This document shows positions 15,828-26,453 of a stretch of 64,000 bases of DNA, in pieces. Under the pieces are notes generated by a model, which ran no database searches, was not told the origin of the DNA, and saw only the letters and a program-made list of their open reading frames with translations. The position numbers and the translations under genes are program-made. Location of the stretch: positions 639,331 through 703,330 of the forward strand of contig NZ_MRSV01000001.1 of assembly GCF_001909285.1 (NCBI RefSeq), given 5' to 3'. Position 1 is the stretch's first letter; each line of letters opens with the position of its first letter. Source of the DNA: Exiguobacterium profundum. Its GTDB lineage: Bacteria > Bacillota > Bacilli > Exiguobacteriales > Exiguobacteriaceae.

Positions 15828-16840
15828 TCAATCCGTTCTCCAATCTGCATTTCAATCTGTTTCATGACGTCGAACGCCCCATCTGATTGATTTGAACAAA
15901 TGACCGAGATGGTATCGATTTCTGGATAGTAACCAGAATGGAAACTGACACCAGGGTCATAGCCCATCACGTGATATTTATAGACATCTCCCGATGCGTG
16001 ATGTTGAATCCAAAGTCCGTATCCATAACTCCCGCCGCGGTCATTAACCGTCACGTGTGGTGTCAAAAGAAGCGACGTAGAAGCGGTATCAAGAAGCTGA
16101 TGTGAAAACAGCGATTTCCAAAATTTGGTCATGTCTTGAGCGGTCACATACGCGCCACCATCTGCTCCTCCTTTGATTGGAATCGCATATTGGTTTGTAC
16201 GCCATGTGCCGTCCGAGTGGTCAATATAACCGAGTGCTGTTCTAGAAGGCAAGGCATCGAGTGAAAAGTATCCAGAATCAATCATACCAGCAGGATGAAA
16301 AATCGATTGTTCGACATAGTCGGTGAAAGATTGCCCGGTCACATCTTCTACAATCAACCCTAACAGAATATATCCTGCATTATTGTAGGAGAATCGAGAA
16401 CCCGGTTCGTCTTTCATAGATTTTTGTTGAAACATAAAAAAAAAATCACGTAACTGTTGAAGCCGATACATCGGGATATCACGCCATAGCGCTTCAAAGT
16501 CATCAGAGACGGATTCATCAAAATAGTCAGGGATTCCTGATGTGTGCGTCAACAACTGATGTACGGTGACGTTTGGTGACAGATGAGTTAAGGCAAATGT
16601 TTGAAATGAGTCAAGCGAGGTGGAAAAGGATAGTTTCCCTTGCTCGACTAACTGGCAAATCGCGATTGCTGTAAACAGCTTGCAACCGGACGCAATTCCG
16701 AACCGTGTCATCACGTCATGTTGAATCTGTTCTGAGCGATTCGCATAGCCGTAAGACTGGTGGATTGATCCATTTCGATTGGTGAGCAAATAGACACCCG
16801 AAAATGTCTCGTCAATCGATGGATGTGTGAAATGTGGCAT
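15824..16840 (-). CDS. Beta-lactamase-family serine hydrolase
   Basis: 338-residue protein of the class C beta-lactamase/penicillin-binding fold (MEROPS S12-like). The catalytic Ser-x-x-Lys is SGCK in RFGIASGCKLF (near residue 51) and the Tyr-x-Asn motif is YNNAGYILLG (near residue 149). No signal peptide is obvious, so it may act in the cytosol on esters or peptides. A run of ten As (16436-16445, encoding FFFM) lies inside the gene. First gene of a probable operon with the GNAT gene. Confidence 0.87.
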   Translation of the reverse strand: MPHFTHPSIDETFSGVYLLTNRNGSIHQSYGYANRSEQIQHDVMTRFGIASGCKLFTAIAICQLVEQGKLSFSTSLDSFQTFALTHLSPNVTVHQLLTHTSGIPDYFDESVSDDFEALWRDIPMYRLQQLRDFFFMFQQKSMKDEPGSRFSYNNAGYILLGLIVEDVTGQSFTDYVEQSIFHPAGMIDSGYFSLDALPSRTALGYIDHSDGTWRTNQYAIPIKGGADGGAYVTAQDMTKFWKSLFSHQLLDTASTSLLLTPHVTVNDRGGSYGYGLWIQHHASGDVYKYHVMGYDPGVSFHSGYYPEIDTISVICSNQSDGAFDVMKQIEMQIGERIE

Positions 16841-17012
16841 GAGAAACCTCCATGTATTGAGTGATTCAATAAGTCGACTATATCATGTCCATCACAATCT
16901 CTCTAAAATTTACTCAATAAAAAAAAAAACATTTACCAAATAACAGGAATTGAGACAGGTGTCTGACCTCGAACGTGGTACGATATGGGCGAACAGAGAG
17001 GAAGTGGATTCA

Positions 17013-17912
17013 ATGACGTTATTCTTCTGGGGGATACTCGTTGGATTTTTAATTGCCTTGTGGCTATATAAACGTCCACAGCCACATTCACAGTCTCTTT
17101 CGTTTATGCATTTCGGGAATCAAACGAAAGATGTCATTTACATTTTTGAAACAAAACCTACGTGGCGTTTCCGATACATCAGTCCTTCTTTGGATTTATA
17201 TCTTGGAGAAGGAACGTTGATGCGAAGTTATTCAGATGCACAAGAGTGTTTTCGGAGAATCCACCCGGACGATCGGCGACTATTACTCGATAAAGTGGCG
17301 GGACGCGTCAATTATGAAGAAGCGATTCTTCAACGATGGCGCACGAATGACGGCGCTTACGTATGGTTCGAGGAATATACGACACCAATCTATGAGAATG
17401 GTGAAATCGTAGCGGTTCAAGGTGTGATTCGGAACATCGAAGCAGCCATGACCGAGCGTGAACGTCTCATGTATGAAAGTCGCCACGATAGCTTGACCGG
17501 TGTCTTCAATCGTCGGGCGTTTGAAGAAACGATTGCTCAAGCAAGAAATGCGTGTGACGTCGGAATCATCGTGCTGGATGTGAACGATTTGAAAGTCGTA
17601 AACGACATGGAAGGACATTCTGCTGGTGACGATTTGTTGAAACGGGTCGGGATGATTCTTCAGGGAATTGAATCATCCGTGTATCGTTTAGGGGGAGATG
17701 AGTTCGTCTTGTTTCTAGAGATGATGCCCCGCGACGCATGTGAACGAATGGTTCGTCAAATCGAAGCGGCTTGTCAAAAAGAATCGATTTCTGTCGCCAT
17801 CGGGTTGGCGTGGGCATCATGTCCGGAAACGATTGAGGCGCTTTGGCAACGTGCGGACGATGCCATGTATGAACGGAAGAGACAACAAAAAGTAGACCTC
17901 CTTGACGTGTAA
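17013..17912 (+). CDS. Diguanylate cyclase: membrane helix, PAS, GGDEF
   Basis: 299-residue signalling enzyme that would make cyclic di-GMP. One N-terminal transmembrane helix (about residues 3-19) precedes a PAS-like fold (FRRIHPDDRRLLLDKV, then WRTNDGAYVWFEEYTTPIYE) and a GGDEF domain with DSLTGVFNRRAFEE and an intact RLGGDEFVLF active site. AGAGGAAG precedes the ATG at 17013; the longer frame from 16950 lacks a ribosome site. It is monocistronic and ends at a terminator shared with the symporter gene. Confidence 0.88.
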   Translation: MTLFFWGILVGFLIALWLYKRPQPHSQSLSFMHFGNQTKDVIYIFETKPTWRFRYISPSLDLYLGEGTLMRSYSDAQECFRRIHPDDRRLLLDKVAGRVNYEEAILQRWRTNDGAYVWFEEYTTPIYENGEIVAVQGVIRNIEAAMTERERLMYESRHDSLTGVFNRRAFEETIAQARNACDVGIIVLDVNDLKVVNDMEGHSAGDDLLKRVGMILQGIESSVYRLGGDEFVLFLEMMPRDACERMVRQIEAACQKESISVAIGLAWASCPETIEALWQRADDAMYERKRQQKVDLLDV

Positions 17913-17927
17913 GTTCAAGGAGGTCTA
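17893..17927. terminator. Bidirectional terminator
   Basis: TAGACCTCCTTGA / TTCAAGGAGGTCTA stem around a short loop; it overlaps the 3' end of the GGDEF gene and ends just before the stop of the convergent symporter gene. Confidence 0.7.
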
Positions 17928-17932
17928 TTGGT

Positions 17933-19711
17933 TTAGCTGCTTTGTTCTTTTACATCGGACGGCTCTTCACCCAAATTGTTTAGATAGCTTTCATAACGAG
18001 AAATACCATAGCGGTAAGATGCCCAGATGAGCCCGGACGTTATGACGACAAGTCCCACTGTCAGTGGAGCAAACCATCCGGAAACGATGCCGTTCGCATA
18101 AGCGAGTCCGATTGGCGAGAATACAAGGTAAACGAAAATCATCGAAGCGACGAGCAAAATGGATGTCGAAAGGGCATGACGCCATGGTTTGACTCTCCCT
18201 AGTTCGATTCGGATCGGATTTGCTTGAAGCATTGGTCGCACACGCGCAAATACGAGCATGATCCCCGTCTCGATGACGAAGAGGATTCCGTAAATATGGA
18301 TAAAGTTGATGCCGATTTCGACGCCGAACCATTGTTTCGTCCCCCATACGAGGAAATAGTAAGCGATGACGTGGAAAAAGACGACGGTCTTCGCGGCGAT
18401 TGGCGGCACACGTTTAACAAGCATCCCGATTAAAACGATGACGAGAATCGGGATGTTGAAGAAACCGGTGAAGCGACGAATCAAGTCCCACAAGCCATCT
18501 GGCGCATACATAAGATTCGGGGCGACAAAGAACGAGACGAGTGCAACGAACGTCCCGAACCATTTGCTGACGCGAATCAAATCTTGGTCAGAAGCATCCG
18601 GTTTAAACTTCGGTTTGTAAATGTCGAGTACGAAGAGCGTCGCGATACTATTCAAGAGCGAGTTGAACGAGCTGAATACGGCACCGAGCAAGACGGCGAG
18701 GAAAAAGCCCATGAGCCACATCGGTAACAGCTCGGCAATCAAACTCGGATAAGCGAGGTCTGCCTTCTCGACGTTCGACCCGTACAAGTGAAACGCGATG
18801 ACGCCAGGTAACAACATGAAGATTGGAACGAGTAATTTCAAGTAGCCGGTAAAGAGAACGCCTTTTTGTCCTTCCGTTAAGTTTTTTGCACCGAGGGCCC
18901 GTTGAATCACGTATTGATTCAGTGCCCAATAGAACAAGTTCACAAAAATCATTCCGGTGAAAATGGAGAGAAACGGGACCGAGTCGTTAGCGGAACCGAT
19001 GGCGTTCAACTTTTCGGGATTCGTCGTCGCAATCGTCTTCATCCCGTCCAATAAATTCCCGTCCCCTAGTGCGAGAAAGCCTAGTGTCGGAACGAGGAAT
19101 CCAATGATGATGAGTCCGATCCCGTTCAACGTGTCCGATACGGCAACGGCACGAAGACCTCCGAAGATGGCATAAATCGCCCCGATAATCCCAATGAACC
19201 AAACGACGAGCCAAAGGGACTGCTCAAAGCTGATGCCGAGAAGGGCCGGCACATCGAACAGTTGCAGGACGGCTAATCCACCCGAGTACAGCATCGATGG
19301 AATCGTCACGCACATATAGCCGAGTAGAAATAACAAGACAGTCAATCGACGAACGTCCTCGTCATAGCGTTGACTTAAAAATTCAGGAATGGTCGAAATT
19401 CCGATGCCAAGAAAACGTGGCAACAAAAAGAGCGCCATGATGATGGCAGCGATACCGGCCGTCACTTCCCATGCCATCGCTGACATGTTGCCGGCGAACG
19501 ATTGGCCATTTAAGCCAATCAATTGTTCCGCTGACAAGTTGGTCAACAGGAGCGATCCCGCGATGAAGACACCCGTTAAACCGCGACCAGCCAAGAAGTA
19601 ATCGTCGGCGCTTTCGACTTTTCCTCTCGTCATGCGATACGAGACGTAAGCGACGAGCGCCATGAACAGGGCGCCGGTCACGAGTATGTAGAGTACTTGT
19701 TGAAATGTCAT
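17933..19711 (-). CDS. Sodium:solute symporter (SSS family, YidK/SGLT-like)
   Basis: 592-residue polytopic membrane protein with about 14 helices. DDYFLAGRGLTGVFIAGSLL followed by TNLSAEQLIGLNGQ near the N-terminus and the WALNQYVIQRALGAKN stretch are hallmarks of the sugar/solute branch of the sodium:solute symporters (vSGLT, YidK). It would import a sugar or related solute with Na+. AGGGGATTTC leads to the ATG. No catabolic gene is adjacent, so the substrate is open. Confidence 0.88.
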   Translation of the reverse strand: MTFQQVLYILVTGALFMALVAYVSYRMTRGKVESADDYFLAGRGLTGVFIAGSLLLTNLSAEQLIGLNGQSFAGNMSAMAWEVTAGIAAIIMALFLLPRFLGIGISTIPEFLSQRYDEDVRRLTVLLFLLGYMCVTIPSMLYSGGLAVLQLFDVPALLGISFEQSLWLVVWFIGIIGAIYAIFGGLRAVAVSDTLNGIGLIIIGFLVPTLGFLALGDGNLLDGMKTIATTNPEKLNAIGSANDSVPFLSIFTGMIFVNLFYWALNQYVIQRALGAKNLTEGQKGVLFTGYLKLLVPIFMLLPGVIAFHLYGSNVEKADLAYPSLIAELLPMWLMGFFLAVLLGAVFSSFNSLLNSIATLFVLDIYKPKFKPDASDQDLIRVSKWFGTFVALVSFFVAPNLMYAPDGLWDLIRRFTGFFNIPILVIVLIGMLVKRVPPIAAKTVVFFHVIAYYFLVWGTKQWFGVEIGINFIHIYGILFVIETGIMLVFARVRPMLQANPIRIELGRVKPWRHALSTSILLVASMIFVYLVFSPIGLAYANGIVSGWFAPLTVGLVVITSGLIWASYRYGISRYESYLNNLGEEPSDVKEQSS

Positions 19712-19800
19712 GAAATCCCCTCATTCCTTACTTATGTTTTATATGTATTTGTAGGAAATACCCTAAAATGTTGTACTGTAGTCATTTTGATCAGAGAAAA

Positions 19801-19827
19801 TAAAAAACACTCGATGTCTCGAGTGTT
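19801..19827 (-). terminator. Terminator of mgtE
   Basis: AACACTCGA / TCGAGTGTT nine-base stem followed on the minus strand by a T run; it begins at the mgtE stop codon. Confidence 0.85.
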
Positions 19828-21184
19828 AAAAGAATTGGAGCATAGACGTCGCAACCGTGAAGTAGATGATGAGCCCTAGATTGTCCATCAATGTCGTGAT
19901 GAACGGTCCAGAGGCAACAGCGGGGTCTAACTTCAGGCGATTGATGAGAAGCGGGACAATCGTTCCAATCATCGTAGCGACACTGAGTGCAGCAAAGATA
20001 GAAACTCCGACAATGAAGCCAATCAGCATATTGTCGTATAGCAGCGTGATGACGCCAAAAATGACAATCATACAAGCGATTCCTAAAATGATACCCGTCC
20101 CGAGTTCGCGTCGAATCATCTTCATAACGTTCTTTCGATTGATGGTCCCGAGTGCAATTGAGCGCACAGCGACGACGAGGGATTGCGTGGCTGCGTTCCC
20201 GGCAGAGCCCATGACAAGTGGCATGAAGACAGCGAGAAGCACAATCGTTTCAAGGGTGTCTTCGAAACCGCCAATCGTCGAAGCTGTAATCATGCCGAGA
20301 AACATGAGGCTGACAATCCAAGGGGCACGTTTTTTCGCTGCTTCTAGCGGGCTCATGTTGATATCAGACGAACCCTTTGTCGCGGAGAGTTCTTCAAAGT
20401 CTTCGGTCGTTTCGCGCTCGATGACGTCTAATACATCATCGACCGTGATGATGCCAAGTAGCTTTTGCTGATCATCGATAACGGGAAGGGCCAACAAATC
20501 GTACTTCTGGACAATCCTGGCCAAGTCTTCCTGGTCGGTCATGACGTTTGCCGAGATGACGCGGAACCCCATGATGTCTTCAATTTTCGCCTCGAGTGGT
20601 GCGACAATCAAATCACGTAAGGAGACAACACCAACCAGTTGGTGCGCTTGGTCGACCACATATAGGTAATAAATCGTTTCGGCATCTGGTCCGAGTTCAC
20701 GCAACTCTTCAAGGGTCAGTCCGACCGTCTTATCAGCTTGAAGGACGACGAACTCGGTCGTCATGAGCGATCCAGCCGTTTCCTCCGGATATTGCATCAA
20801 GTCTTTGACTTCTTGTTCCTCGATATCATCCATCTGCTCAAATAGCGTGTCCATGAACGCATCGGGTAGTTCCCGCATCAAGTCGGCCGCGTTGTCCGAA
20901 TACATTTCATTCAAGATTCGGACGGCATACGGTTGGGGTGTTTCTTGGATGAATGTACATTGCTCTTCTAACGTCAGCTTTTCAAATAGATCGGTGAATA
21001 CCTCGGGGGAGATGGTTCGATACACGAACGACCGCTCATCTTGAGTCAGTTCGATAAAATGATCCGCCTGTTCACCCGGGTGGAGGGAGAGAAAGAGGTC
21101 TTGAAAATCGACCGGGTCTCCCTTTTGAATCAATGTGCGAAGTGCTGCTTCATGTTCGTTGTATTCCGTTTCTTCAATTTTCAT
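19826..21184 (-). CDS. mgtE: MgtE-type magnesium transporter
   Basis: 452-residue Mg2+ channel. In order: an N-terminal MgtE domain of helical repeats (about 1-135), a CBS pair (YPEETAGSLMTTEFVVLQAD to about 260) that senses cytosolic Mg2+, a plug helix, then five transmembrane helices with the conserved pore stretch GSAGNAATQSLVVAVR and the C-terminal PFITTLMDNLGLIIYF. No M-box (ykoK) riboswitch core is visible in the 280-base upstream region, so regulation may differ from Bacillus mgtE. Confidence 0.93.
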   Translation of the reverse strand: MKIEETEYNEHEAALRTLIQKGDPVDFQDLFLSLHPGEQADHFIELTQDERSFVYRTISPEVFTDLFEKLTLEEQCTFIQETPQPYAVRILNEMYSDNAADLMRELPDAFMDTLFEQMDDIEEQEVKDLMQYPEETAGSLMTTEFVVLQADKTVGLTLEELRELGPDAETIYYLYVVDQAHQLVGVVSLRDLIVAPLEAKIEDIMGFRVISANVMTDQEDLARIVQKYDLLALPVIDDQQKLLGIITVDDVLDVIERETTEDFEELSATKGSSDINMSPLEAAKKRAPWIVSLMFLGMITASTIGGFEDTLETIVLLAVFMPLVMGSAGNAATQSLVVAVRSIALGTINRKNVMKMIRRELGTGIILGIACMIVIFGVITLLYDNMLIGFIVGVSIFAALSVATMIGTIVPLLINRLKLDPAVASGPFITTLMDNLGLIIYFTVATSMLQFF

Positions 21185-21338
21185 ATGCTCACATCCTGAT
21201 CTCTCACGTTTTCAATTTATTTTACGGTGAATAAAAAAAGTTTCTGCTTTTTTTAGGGCGATGCTATACATCAGCCATACATCTTATTTCCCCTTGTCAT
21301 CGTCCTGATTTCTGGGGCATTGTTTGTTCATTCACAAG

Positions 21339-21356
21339 AGTGAACATTTATTCATA
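21339..21356. promoter_or_regulatory. ARG box upstream of arcA
   Basis: AGTGAACATTTATTCATA matches the AhrC/ArgR consensus TNTGAATWWWWATTCANW at all but two defined positions. It is about 107 bases before the arcA start codon, suggesting arginine-dependent control of the arc operon. Confidence 0.55.
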
Positions 21357-21383
21357 TCGATGCGGAATCGGCAACAGATGGAC

Positions 21384-21397
21384 TGTCGGATTAGACA
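21384..21397. promoter_or_regulatory. Palindrome TGTC-N6-GACA, candidate ArcR operator
   Basis: TGTCGGATTAGACA is a perfect TGTC/GACA inverted repeat just upstream of the probable arcA promoter (TGG-TAAAGT, 21408-21416). The 11-mer ACTGTCGGATT containing its left half recurs upstream of the arcR-like gene (28831-28841). Assignment to ArcR is inference. Confidence 0.4.
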
Positions 21398-21463
21398 TTC
21401 GCAAATTTGGTAAAGTGATAAGGTAAGGGTAGTCACACACCCGAATCACAAGGAGGAAGCGAG

Positions 21464-22735
21464 ATGATCTCAATGACGAATCAACCGATTTCACAAGATA
21501 CGACGCTGAAACATCCGATTCATGTGTATTCAGAAATTGGAGAATTAAAAACGGTATTACTGAAGCGACCGGGTCGGGAGTTAGAGAACCTTACCCCGGA
21601 ATATTTAGAGCGCCTCTTGTTCGATGATATTCCCCATTTACCGGTCATTCAAAAAGAGCACGATTATTTTGCGAGTGCGCTTCAAAATCGTGGTGTGGAA
21701 GTCCTTTATCTCGAGAAACTGATGGCCGAAACGTTATCACTCCCTGGTGTGCGCGAAAAGTTTGTTGCGGATATCTTATCGGAGTCAAAATCAAATATCA
21801 ACGGTTCTTACGAAACATTAAAAGAGTATTTGCTCGATTTTGATAATGAAATGTTGATTGAGACGGTGATGGCCGGTATCCGGAAATCGGAAATCAAGCC
21901 GGAAAAACGTCGACATCTGCATGAAATGATTGAAGATACGTACCCCTTCTTTTTGGACCCAATGCCAAACCTCTACTTTACACGAGACCCGGCCGCTGCA
22001 ATCGGTAACGGACTCTCCATCAACCGCATGAAAGAACCGGCACGTCGCCGCGAATCACTCTTCACGCAATACATTATGCGCTATCACCCACGCTTTGCGA
22101 AACACGATGTTCCCATCTGGTCGGACCGAGATTATCGGTTTGCGATGGAAGGGGGAGACGAACTCGTCTTGTCGAAAGAAGTCGTCGCCATCGGTATCTC
22201 GGAACGAACGACCGCGCAAGGCATCGAACGTGTCGCCCTCAACCTACTCAAGCATGGAGACAGCTTCAAAAAAGTCATCGCCATCGAAATTCCAAAATCA
22301 CGCGCCTTCATGCACCTTGATACCGTCTTCACGATGGTCGATCATGATAAATTTACCATCCATCCGTTCATTCAAGGACCGGAAGGGAAGATGAACATTT
22401 TCGAGCTCACGCTAAACGCGGAAGGTGAACTTCAGATTGCCCAGCACTCGGATTTGTTGAAGGTGTTAAAAGATGTCCTCGGCTTACAAGAGGCGACGTT
22501 GATCCCTTGTGGCGGTGGGGATCCGATTGCGGCAGCCCGCGAACAGTGGAATGATGGATCGAACACGCTCGCCATCGCGCCGGGTGTCGTGGTCACGTAT
22601 GACCGAAACTATGTCTCGAATGAGTTACTTCGTAAAGAAGGCGTCGAAGTGATCGAAATCATGTCGAGTGAACTATCGCGCGGTCGTGGGGGTCCACGTT
22701 GCATGAGCTGTCCGATTATCCGCCAAGACATCTAA
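21464..22735 (+). CDS. arcA: Arginine deiminase
   Basis: 423-residue cytosolic enzyme that hydrolyses arginine to citrulline and ammonia, the first step of the deiminase pathway. Conserved [18 protein letters not shown] (near residue 170), FAMEGGDEL and the C-terminal [11 protein letters not shown] with the catalytic cysteine (residue 413) are intact. AAGGAGG is 7 bases before the ATG. First gene of arcA-arcB-arcD-arcC, 21 bases ahead of arcB. An ARG box and a palindrome upstream indicate regulated transcription. Confidence 0.97.
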   Translation: MISMTNQPISQDTTLKHPIHVYSEIGELKTVLLKRPGRELENLTPEYLERLLFDDIPHLPVIQKEHDYFASALQNRGVEVLYLEKLMAETLSLPGVREKFVADILSESKSNINGSYETLKEYLLDFDNEMLIETVMAGIRKSEIKPEKRRHLHEMIEDTYPFFLDPMPNLYFTRDPAAAIGNGLSINRMKEPARRRESLFTQYIMRYHPRFAKHDVPIWSDRDYRFAMEGGDELVLSKEVVAIGISERTTAQGIERVALNLLKHGDSFKKVIAIEIPKSRAFMHLDTVFTMVDHDKFTIHPFIQGPEGKMNIFELTLNAEGELQIAQHSDLLKVLKDVLGLQEATLIPCGGGDPIAAAREQWNDGSNTLAIAPGVVVTYDRNYVSNELLRKEGVEVIEIMSSELSRGRGGPRCMSCPIIRQDI

Positions 22736-22756
22736 ATGTGATAAGGAGGAAGCAGT

Positions 22757-23785
22757 ATGTCTACAACGTTCAATTTTGATTTGAAAGGTCGTCATTTTTT
22801 ATCGCTAATTGAGTTTTCGGGTGAAGAAATCAACTACTTGATCGACTTGTCTGCTGCATTCAAACAAAAAAAAAAACAAGGTGTTCCACATCGGATTTGT
22901 GAAGGTAAAAACATTGCCTTACTCTTTGAAAAACCATCGACACGGACGCGTTGTGCGTTCACTGTCGCTGCCATCGATTTAGGGATGCACCCTGAATATT
23001 TAGGCAAGAATGATATTCAATTCGGGAAGAAGGAATCGGTACGTGATACCGCGATCGTTCTTGGACGCATGTTTGATGGCATTCAGTTCCGTGGCTTCGC
23101 TCATGAGACGGTCGAAGGTCTTGCAAAAGACGCCGGCGTACCGGTGTGGAACGGTTTGACCGACTTGTATCATCCAACCCAAATCTTGGCCGACTTTTTG
23201 ACGGTAAAAGAACAAAAAGGAGAACTTGCCGGAATTAAATTTGTGTACGTAGGTGACGGACGGAACAACATGGGAAACACGTTGTTGATCGGTGGTGCAA
23301 AAGTTGGGATGGATATGCGAATCTGTGCGCCGAAATCGCTCTGGCCATCTGACGAGATCGTGAACTATGCGAAGTCGGTCGCCATTGAAACAGGGGCTGT
23401 GATCACCTTGACAGAGAGCATTGAGGAAGCGATGGACCAAGCCGACGTCGTTTACACCGATGTCTGGGTATCGATGGGCGAGGAAGCGGCGTTCGCAGAA
23501 CGAATCGAACTGTTGCGACCGTATCAAGTGAACATGGACATGCTTCAAAAGAGTGGCAATCCGGACATCATGTTCTTACATTGCCTTCCGGCATTCCACG
23601 ACTTAGAAACGGAGGTCGGGCGGGCGATTCATGAGCAATATGGGTTGATTGAAATGGAAGTGACCGACGAAGTATTCCGTAGCCGTCATTCGTTCGTATT
23701 TGATGAGGCAGAAAACCGGATGCATACCATCAAGGCGGTGATGGCAGCGACGCTCACGGAGACACGCGAATGGCTTGATCGTTGA
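22757..23785 (+). CDS. arcB: Ornithine carbamoyltransferase, catabolic
   Basis: 342-residue enzyme that converts citrulline and phosphate to ornithine and carbamoyl phosphate in the deiminase pathway. The carbamoyl-phosphate loop [12 protein letters not shown] (near residue 54) and ornithine/carbamoyl-binding [10 protein letters not shown] (near residue 273) are present, and DVWVSMGEE is typical. Its place between arcA and arcD supports the catabolic role. An 11-base A run (22866-22876, coding KKK) lies near the 5' end but keeps the frame. AAGGAGG precedes the ATG. Confidence 0.97.
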   Translation: MSTTFNFDLKGRHFLSLIEFSGEEINYLIDLSAAFKQKKKQGVPHRICEGKNIALLFEKPSTRTRCAFTVAAIDLGMHPEYLGKNDIQFGKKESVRDTAIVLGRMFDGIQFRGFAHETVEGLAKDAGVPVWNGLTDLYHPTQILADFLTVKEQKGELAGIKFVYVGDGRNNMGNTLLIGGAKVGMDMRICAPKSLWPSDEIVNYAKSVAIETGAVITLTESIEEAMDQADVVYTDVWVSMGEEAAFAERIELLRPYQVNMDMLQKSGNPDIMFLHCLPAFHDLETEVGRAIHEQYGLIEMEVTDEVFRSRHSFVFDEAENRMHTIKAVMAATLTETREWLDR

Positions 23786-23787
23786 CG

Positions 23788-23807
23788 AGGAGGGGGTTTC
23801 CCCTCCT
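23788..23807 (+). other. Stem-loop between arcB and arcD
   Basis: AGGAGGGG / CCCCTCCT stem with no T run after it. It is more likely an mRNA processing or stability element, or a weak attenuator, than a full terminator. Confidence 0.5.
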
Positions 23808-23837
23808 GCTTCAAAATAAGCGAAAGGGATGAGTAGA

Positions 23838-25313
23838 ATGTCTACGAAGTTGGAGCATGACTCAGGTGGTTCGGCTGGAGTACATCCTGAAAAGAAAGAT
23901 AAGCGGTTACGTCTCGGAGCGTTGACGGCACTTGTCGTCGGGTCGATGATTGGCGGTGGCGCCTTTAACTTGGCTGCCGATTTGGCGCAAGGTGCGAATG
24001 CGGGTGCCATTCTTATTGGTTGGGTCATCACAGGAATCGGGATTATCGCGCTCGGTCTCAGTTTTCAAAATTTGACGATGCGTCGTCCAGATCTCGATGG
24101 TGGCGTATACAGCTATGCACGGGCAGGTTTTGGATCGTTCGTCGGATTTAACTCGGCATGGGGATATTGGTTGTCTGCCTGGCTTGGAAACGTGGCGTAT
24201 GCCACACTGCTGTTCAGTTCGGTCGGTTATTTCTTCCCGATTTTTGAAGGGGGATTGAATATCGCGTCGATTATTGGCGCATCGATTATGCTGTGGCTCG
24301 TGCATACACTCATCTTACGTGGGGTACATGAGGCATCGATGATCAACATCGTCACGACGATTGCCAAGCTCGTCCCAATTTTTGCATTCTTTTCGATTAC
24401 CTTGTTCTTCTTTAATCTCGAAAACTTCACCTTCGATTTTTGGGGACAAGGCGGCTTCTCATGGGGAAGTGTGCGTGACCAAGTCGTTTCGACGATGCTC
24501 GTGACACTTTGGGTCTTTATCGGTGTGGAAGGGGCCGTCGTGCTATCTGGCCGTGCTCGGAAACGTTCGGACGTCGGGAAAGCAACCGTTATTGGGCTAC
24601 TTGGAACGCTCGTCATTTATTTGCTCATTTCTATCATGTCGCTCGGTCTCATGACTCCCGAAAATGTAGCGAACGCCTCGCAACCAGCGATGGCATATTT
24701 GCTCGAGTCGGCCGTCGGTCCGTGGGGTGCGATGCTCATCAACGGGGGACTCGTCATCTCTGTCCTTGGCGCATGGCTCGGTTGGACGCTGTTAGCGGCA
24801 GAAATCCCATTCGTTGCCGCCAAAGATGGAGTCTTCCCGAAATGGTTCACGAAAGAGAATCAAAATCAAGCTCCTGTCAATGCCCTTTGGCTAACGAATG
24901 GGTTGATTCAGCTCTTCCTCTTCACATTCTTGATTTCAGATGCCGCATATAACTTTGCCTTTTCTCTCGCTTCGAGTGCGATTTTGATCCCATACGTGTT
25001 CTCGGCCTTTTACCAAGTGAAAGTGGCGAAGAACGGAATCGGATACAGTTCCGGTGAACGAAAAACACGCGATTTAGCGATTGGATTGGTCGCTTCCGTT
25101 TATGGACTATGGCTCATATACGCCGCTGGAATCGATTATTTACTTCTCACTACACTTTTATATGCACCGGGAACCCTTCTCTACATGAAGGCACAACGTG
25201 AAAATGGCATCAAGTCACTCACTAAAACGGAATGGATGGTCGCCGGTGTGTTGACCGCACTGGCCATCTTCGCAGTCGTACGCATACTATCGGGTAATAT
25301 CTCAGTCATTTGA
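23838..25313 (+). CDS. arcD: Arginine/ornithine antiporter
   Basis: 491-residue polytopic membrane protein of the basic amino acid/polyamine antiporter family, exchanging external arginine for ornithine made by arcA-arcB. The N-terminal [19 protein letters not shown] is the substrate-binding first-helix motif, and [20 protein letters not shown] follows. An ATG at 23829 abuts the ribosome site, while the one at 23838 is 9 bases after AAAGGG and is preferred. Operon position between arcB and arcC supports the call. Confidence 0.94.
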   Translation: MSTKLEHDSGGSAGVHPEKKDKRLRLGALTALVVGSMIGGGAFNLAADLAQGANAGAILIGWVITGIGIIALGLSFQNLTMRRPDLDGGVYSYARAGFGSFVGFNSAWGYWLSAWLGNVAYATLLFSSVGYFFPIFEGGLNIASIIGASIMLWLVHTLILRGVHEASMINIVTTIAKLVPIFAFFSITLFFFNLENFTFDFWGQGGFSWGSVRDQVVSTMLVTLWVFIGVEGAVVLSGRARKRSDVGKATVIGLLGTLVIYLLISIMSLGLMTPENVANASQPAMAYLLESAVGPWGAMLINGGLVISVLGAWLGWTLLAAEIPFVAAKDGVFPKWFTKENQNQAPVNALWLTNGLIQLFLFTFLISDAAYNFAFSLASSAILIPYVFSAFYQVKVAKNGIGYSSGERKTRDLAIGLVASVYGLWLIYAAGIDYLLLTTLLYAPGTLLYMKAQRENGIKSLTKTEWMVAGVLTALAIFAVVRILSGNISVI

Positions 25314-25327
25314 TCGGGGGTATGGAT

Positions 25328-26290
25328 ATGGAGAAAAAACGTGTGGTCATCGCCTTAGGCGGGAATGCGATTCAGCAAGGCAAAGATGCGACAGCCGAAG
25401 CACAAATACAGGCAGTTGAGGCAACGGCGGAATCTCTCGCTGCACTCATCGCTGAAGGAGTCGAGGTCATCATCACGCATGGGAACGGTCCGCAAGTGGG
25501 AAACCTGATGTTGCAACAAGCCGCATCAGACAGTCCAGCCACACCAGCGATGCCGCTTGATGTCTGTGGTGCGATGACGCAAGGGATGATTGGATACTGG
25601 TTTGAAAACGCATTGACCAAAGCACTGCGTGCACGTGGCCTTGAACAGCATGTGGCCTCGCTCGTGACACGAAGTATTGTCGATCCAAACGATAGTGCGT
25701 TTCATCATCCGACTAAGCCAATCGGTCCATTTTATACGGAAGACGAGGCACTTCATCTCGAACGGACGACGGGTTATGTCTTCAAAGAAGACGCAGGACG
25801 GGGATATCGTCGTGTCGTCCCGAGTCCGATCCCTATGAAAATCGCCGAACACACCATCATTCGAACACTCGTTGAAGCGGGGCACATCGTTGTCGCTTCC
25901 GGTGGCGGTGGCATTCCGGTTATGGAGACAATGGACGGATACGTCGGCATCGAAGCGGTCATTGATAAAGATTTCGCGGCTGCAAAACTGGCTGACCTCG
26001 TCAACGCAGATGTGTTACTCATTTTGACGGCTGTCGAACATGTGTATGTCAATTTTGGGCAGCCAGATGAGATGGCACTTCAAGAAACGTCGAAAGAACA
26101 GATGGAGACCTATATCGCTGAAGGGCAGTTTGCACCAGGTAGTATGTTGCCGAAAGTAAGAGCGGCGCTTCAGTTTGCCGAATCCGGTACGAACCGTGTC
26201 GCCATCATCACGTCGCTCGATCAGGCTTTAGCAGCCATTGACGGGGAAGCGGGCACACGTGTCCGCCTGGCTCCATCGCTCCAACAATAA
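25328..26290 (+). CDS. arcC: Carbamate kinase
   Basis: 320-residue amino-acid-kinase-fold enzyme that transfers phosphate from carbamoyl phosphate to ADP, giving the ATP yield of the arginine deiminase pathway. [13 protein letters not shown] (N-terminal ATP-binding loop), [11 protein letters not shown] and [11 protein letters not shown] are diagnostic. An upstream TTG and an ATG at 25322 are too close to the GGGGG ribosome site; the ATG at 25328 has 7-base spacing. A terminator follows directly. Confidence 0.95.
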   Translation: MEKKRVVIALGGNAIQQGKDATAEAQIQAVEATAESLAALIAEGVEVIITHGNGPQVGNLMLQQAASDSPATPAMPLDVCGAMTQGMIGYWFENALTKALRARGLEQHVASLVTRSIVDPNDSAFHHPTKPIGPFYTEDEALHLERTTGYVFKEDAGRGYRRVVPSPIPMKIAEHTIIRTLVEAGHIVVASGGGGIPVMETMDGYVGIEAVIDKDFAAAKLADLVNADVLLILTAVEHVYVNFGQPDEMALQETSKEQMETYIAEGQFAPGSMLPKVRAALQFAESGTNRVAIITSLDQALAAIDGEAGTRVRLAPSLQQ

Positions 26291-26296
26291 GAATGT

Positions 26297-26328
26297 GTCG
26301 CAGACGTGAAGCGTTTGCGACTTTTTTT
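26297..26328 (+). terminator. Terminator of the arc operon
   Basis: GTCGCAGACG / CGTTTGCGAC imperfect stem followed by seven Ts, just after arcC. Confidence 0.85.
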
Positions 26329-26359
26329 GTTTTCTGTTCGGATTCAAGGGGAAGGAATG

Positions 26360-26408
26360 TTGTATGCCAAAAATGAGATTGCTATCATATTCAGTGTAAA
26401 CGTTTGCA
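26360..26408 (+). promoter_or_regulatory. Promoter with CcpA cre site for the GH31 gene
   Basis: TTGTAT (26360-26365), 17 bases, TATCAT (26383-26388), then TGTAAACGTTTGCA (26395-26408), a perfect match to the cre consensus TGWNANCGNTNNCA, over the expected transcription start. This position predicts carbon catabolite repression by CcpA. Confidence 0.75.
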
Positions 26409-26453
26409 CTAATTTCAGGAAGGAAGTGACGGAGAGCGGAATCGCTCGAATGT

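Noticed and set aside
21185-21463. M-box magnesium riboswitch upstream of mgtE
   Set aside because: None of the conserved M-box elements are visible; only T-rich runs and a normal ribosome site.
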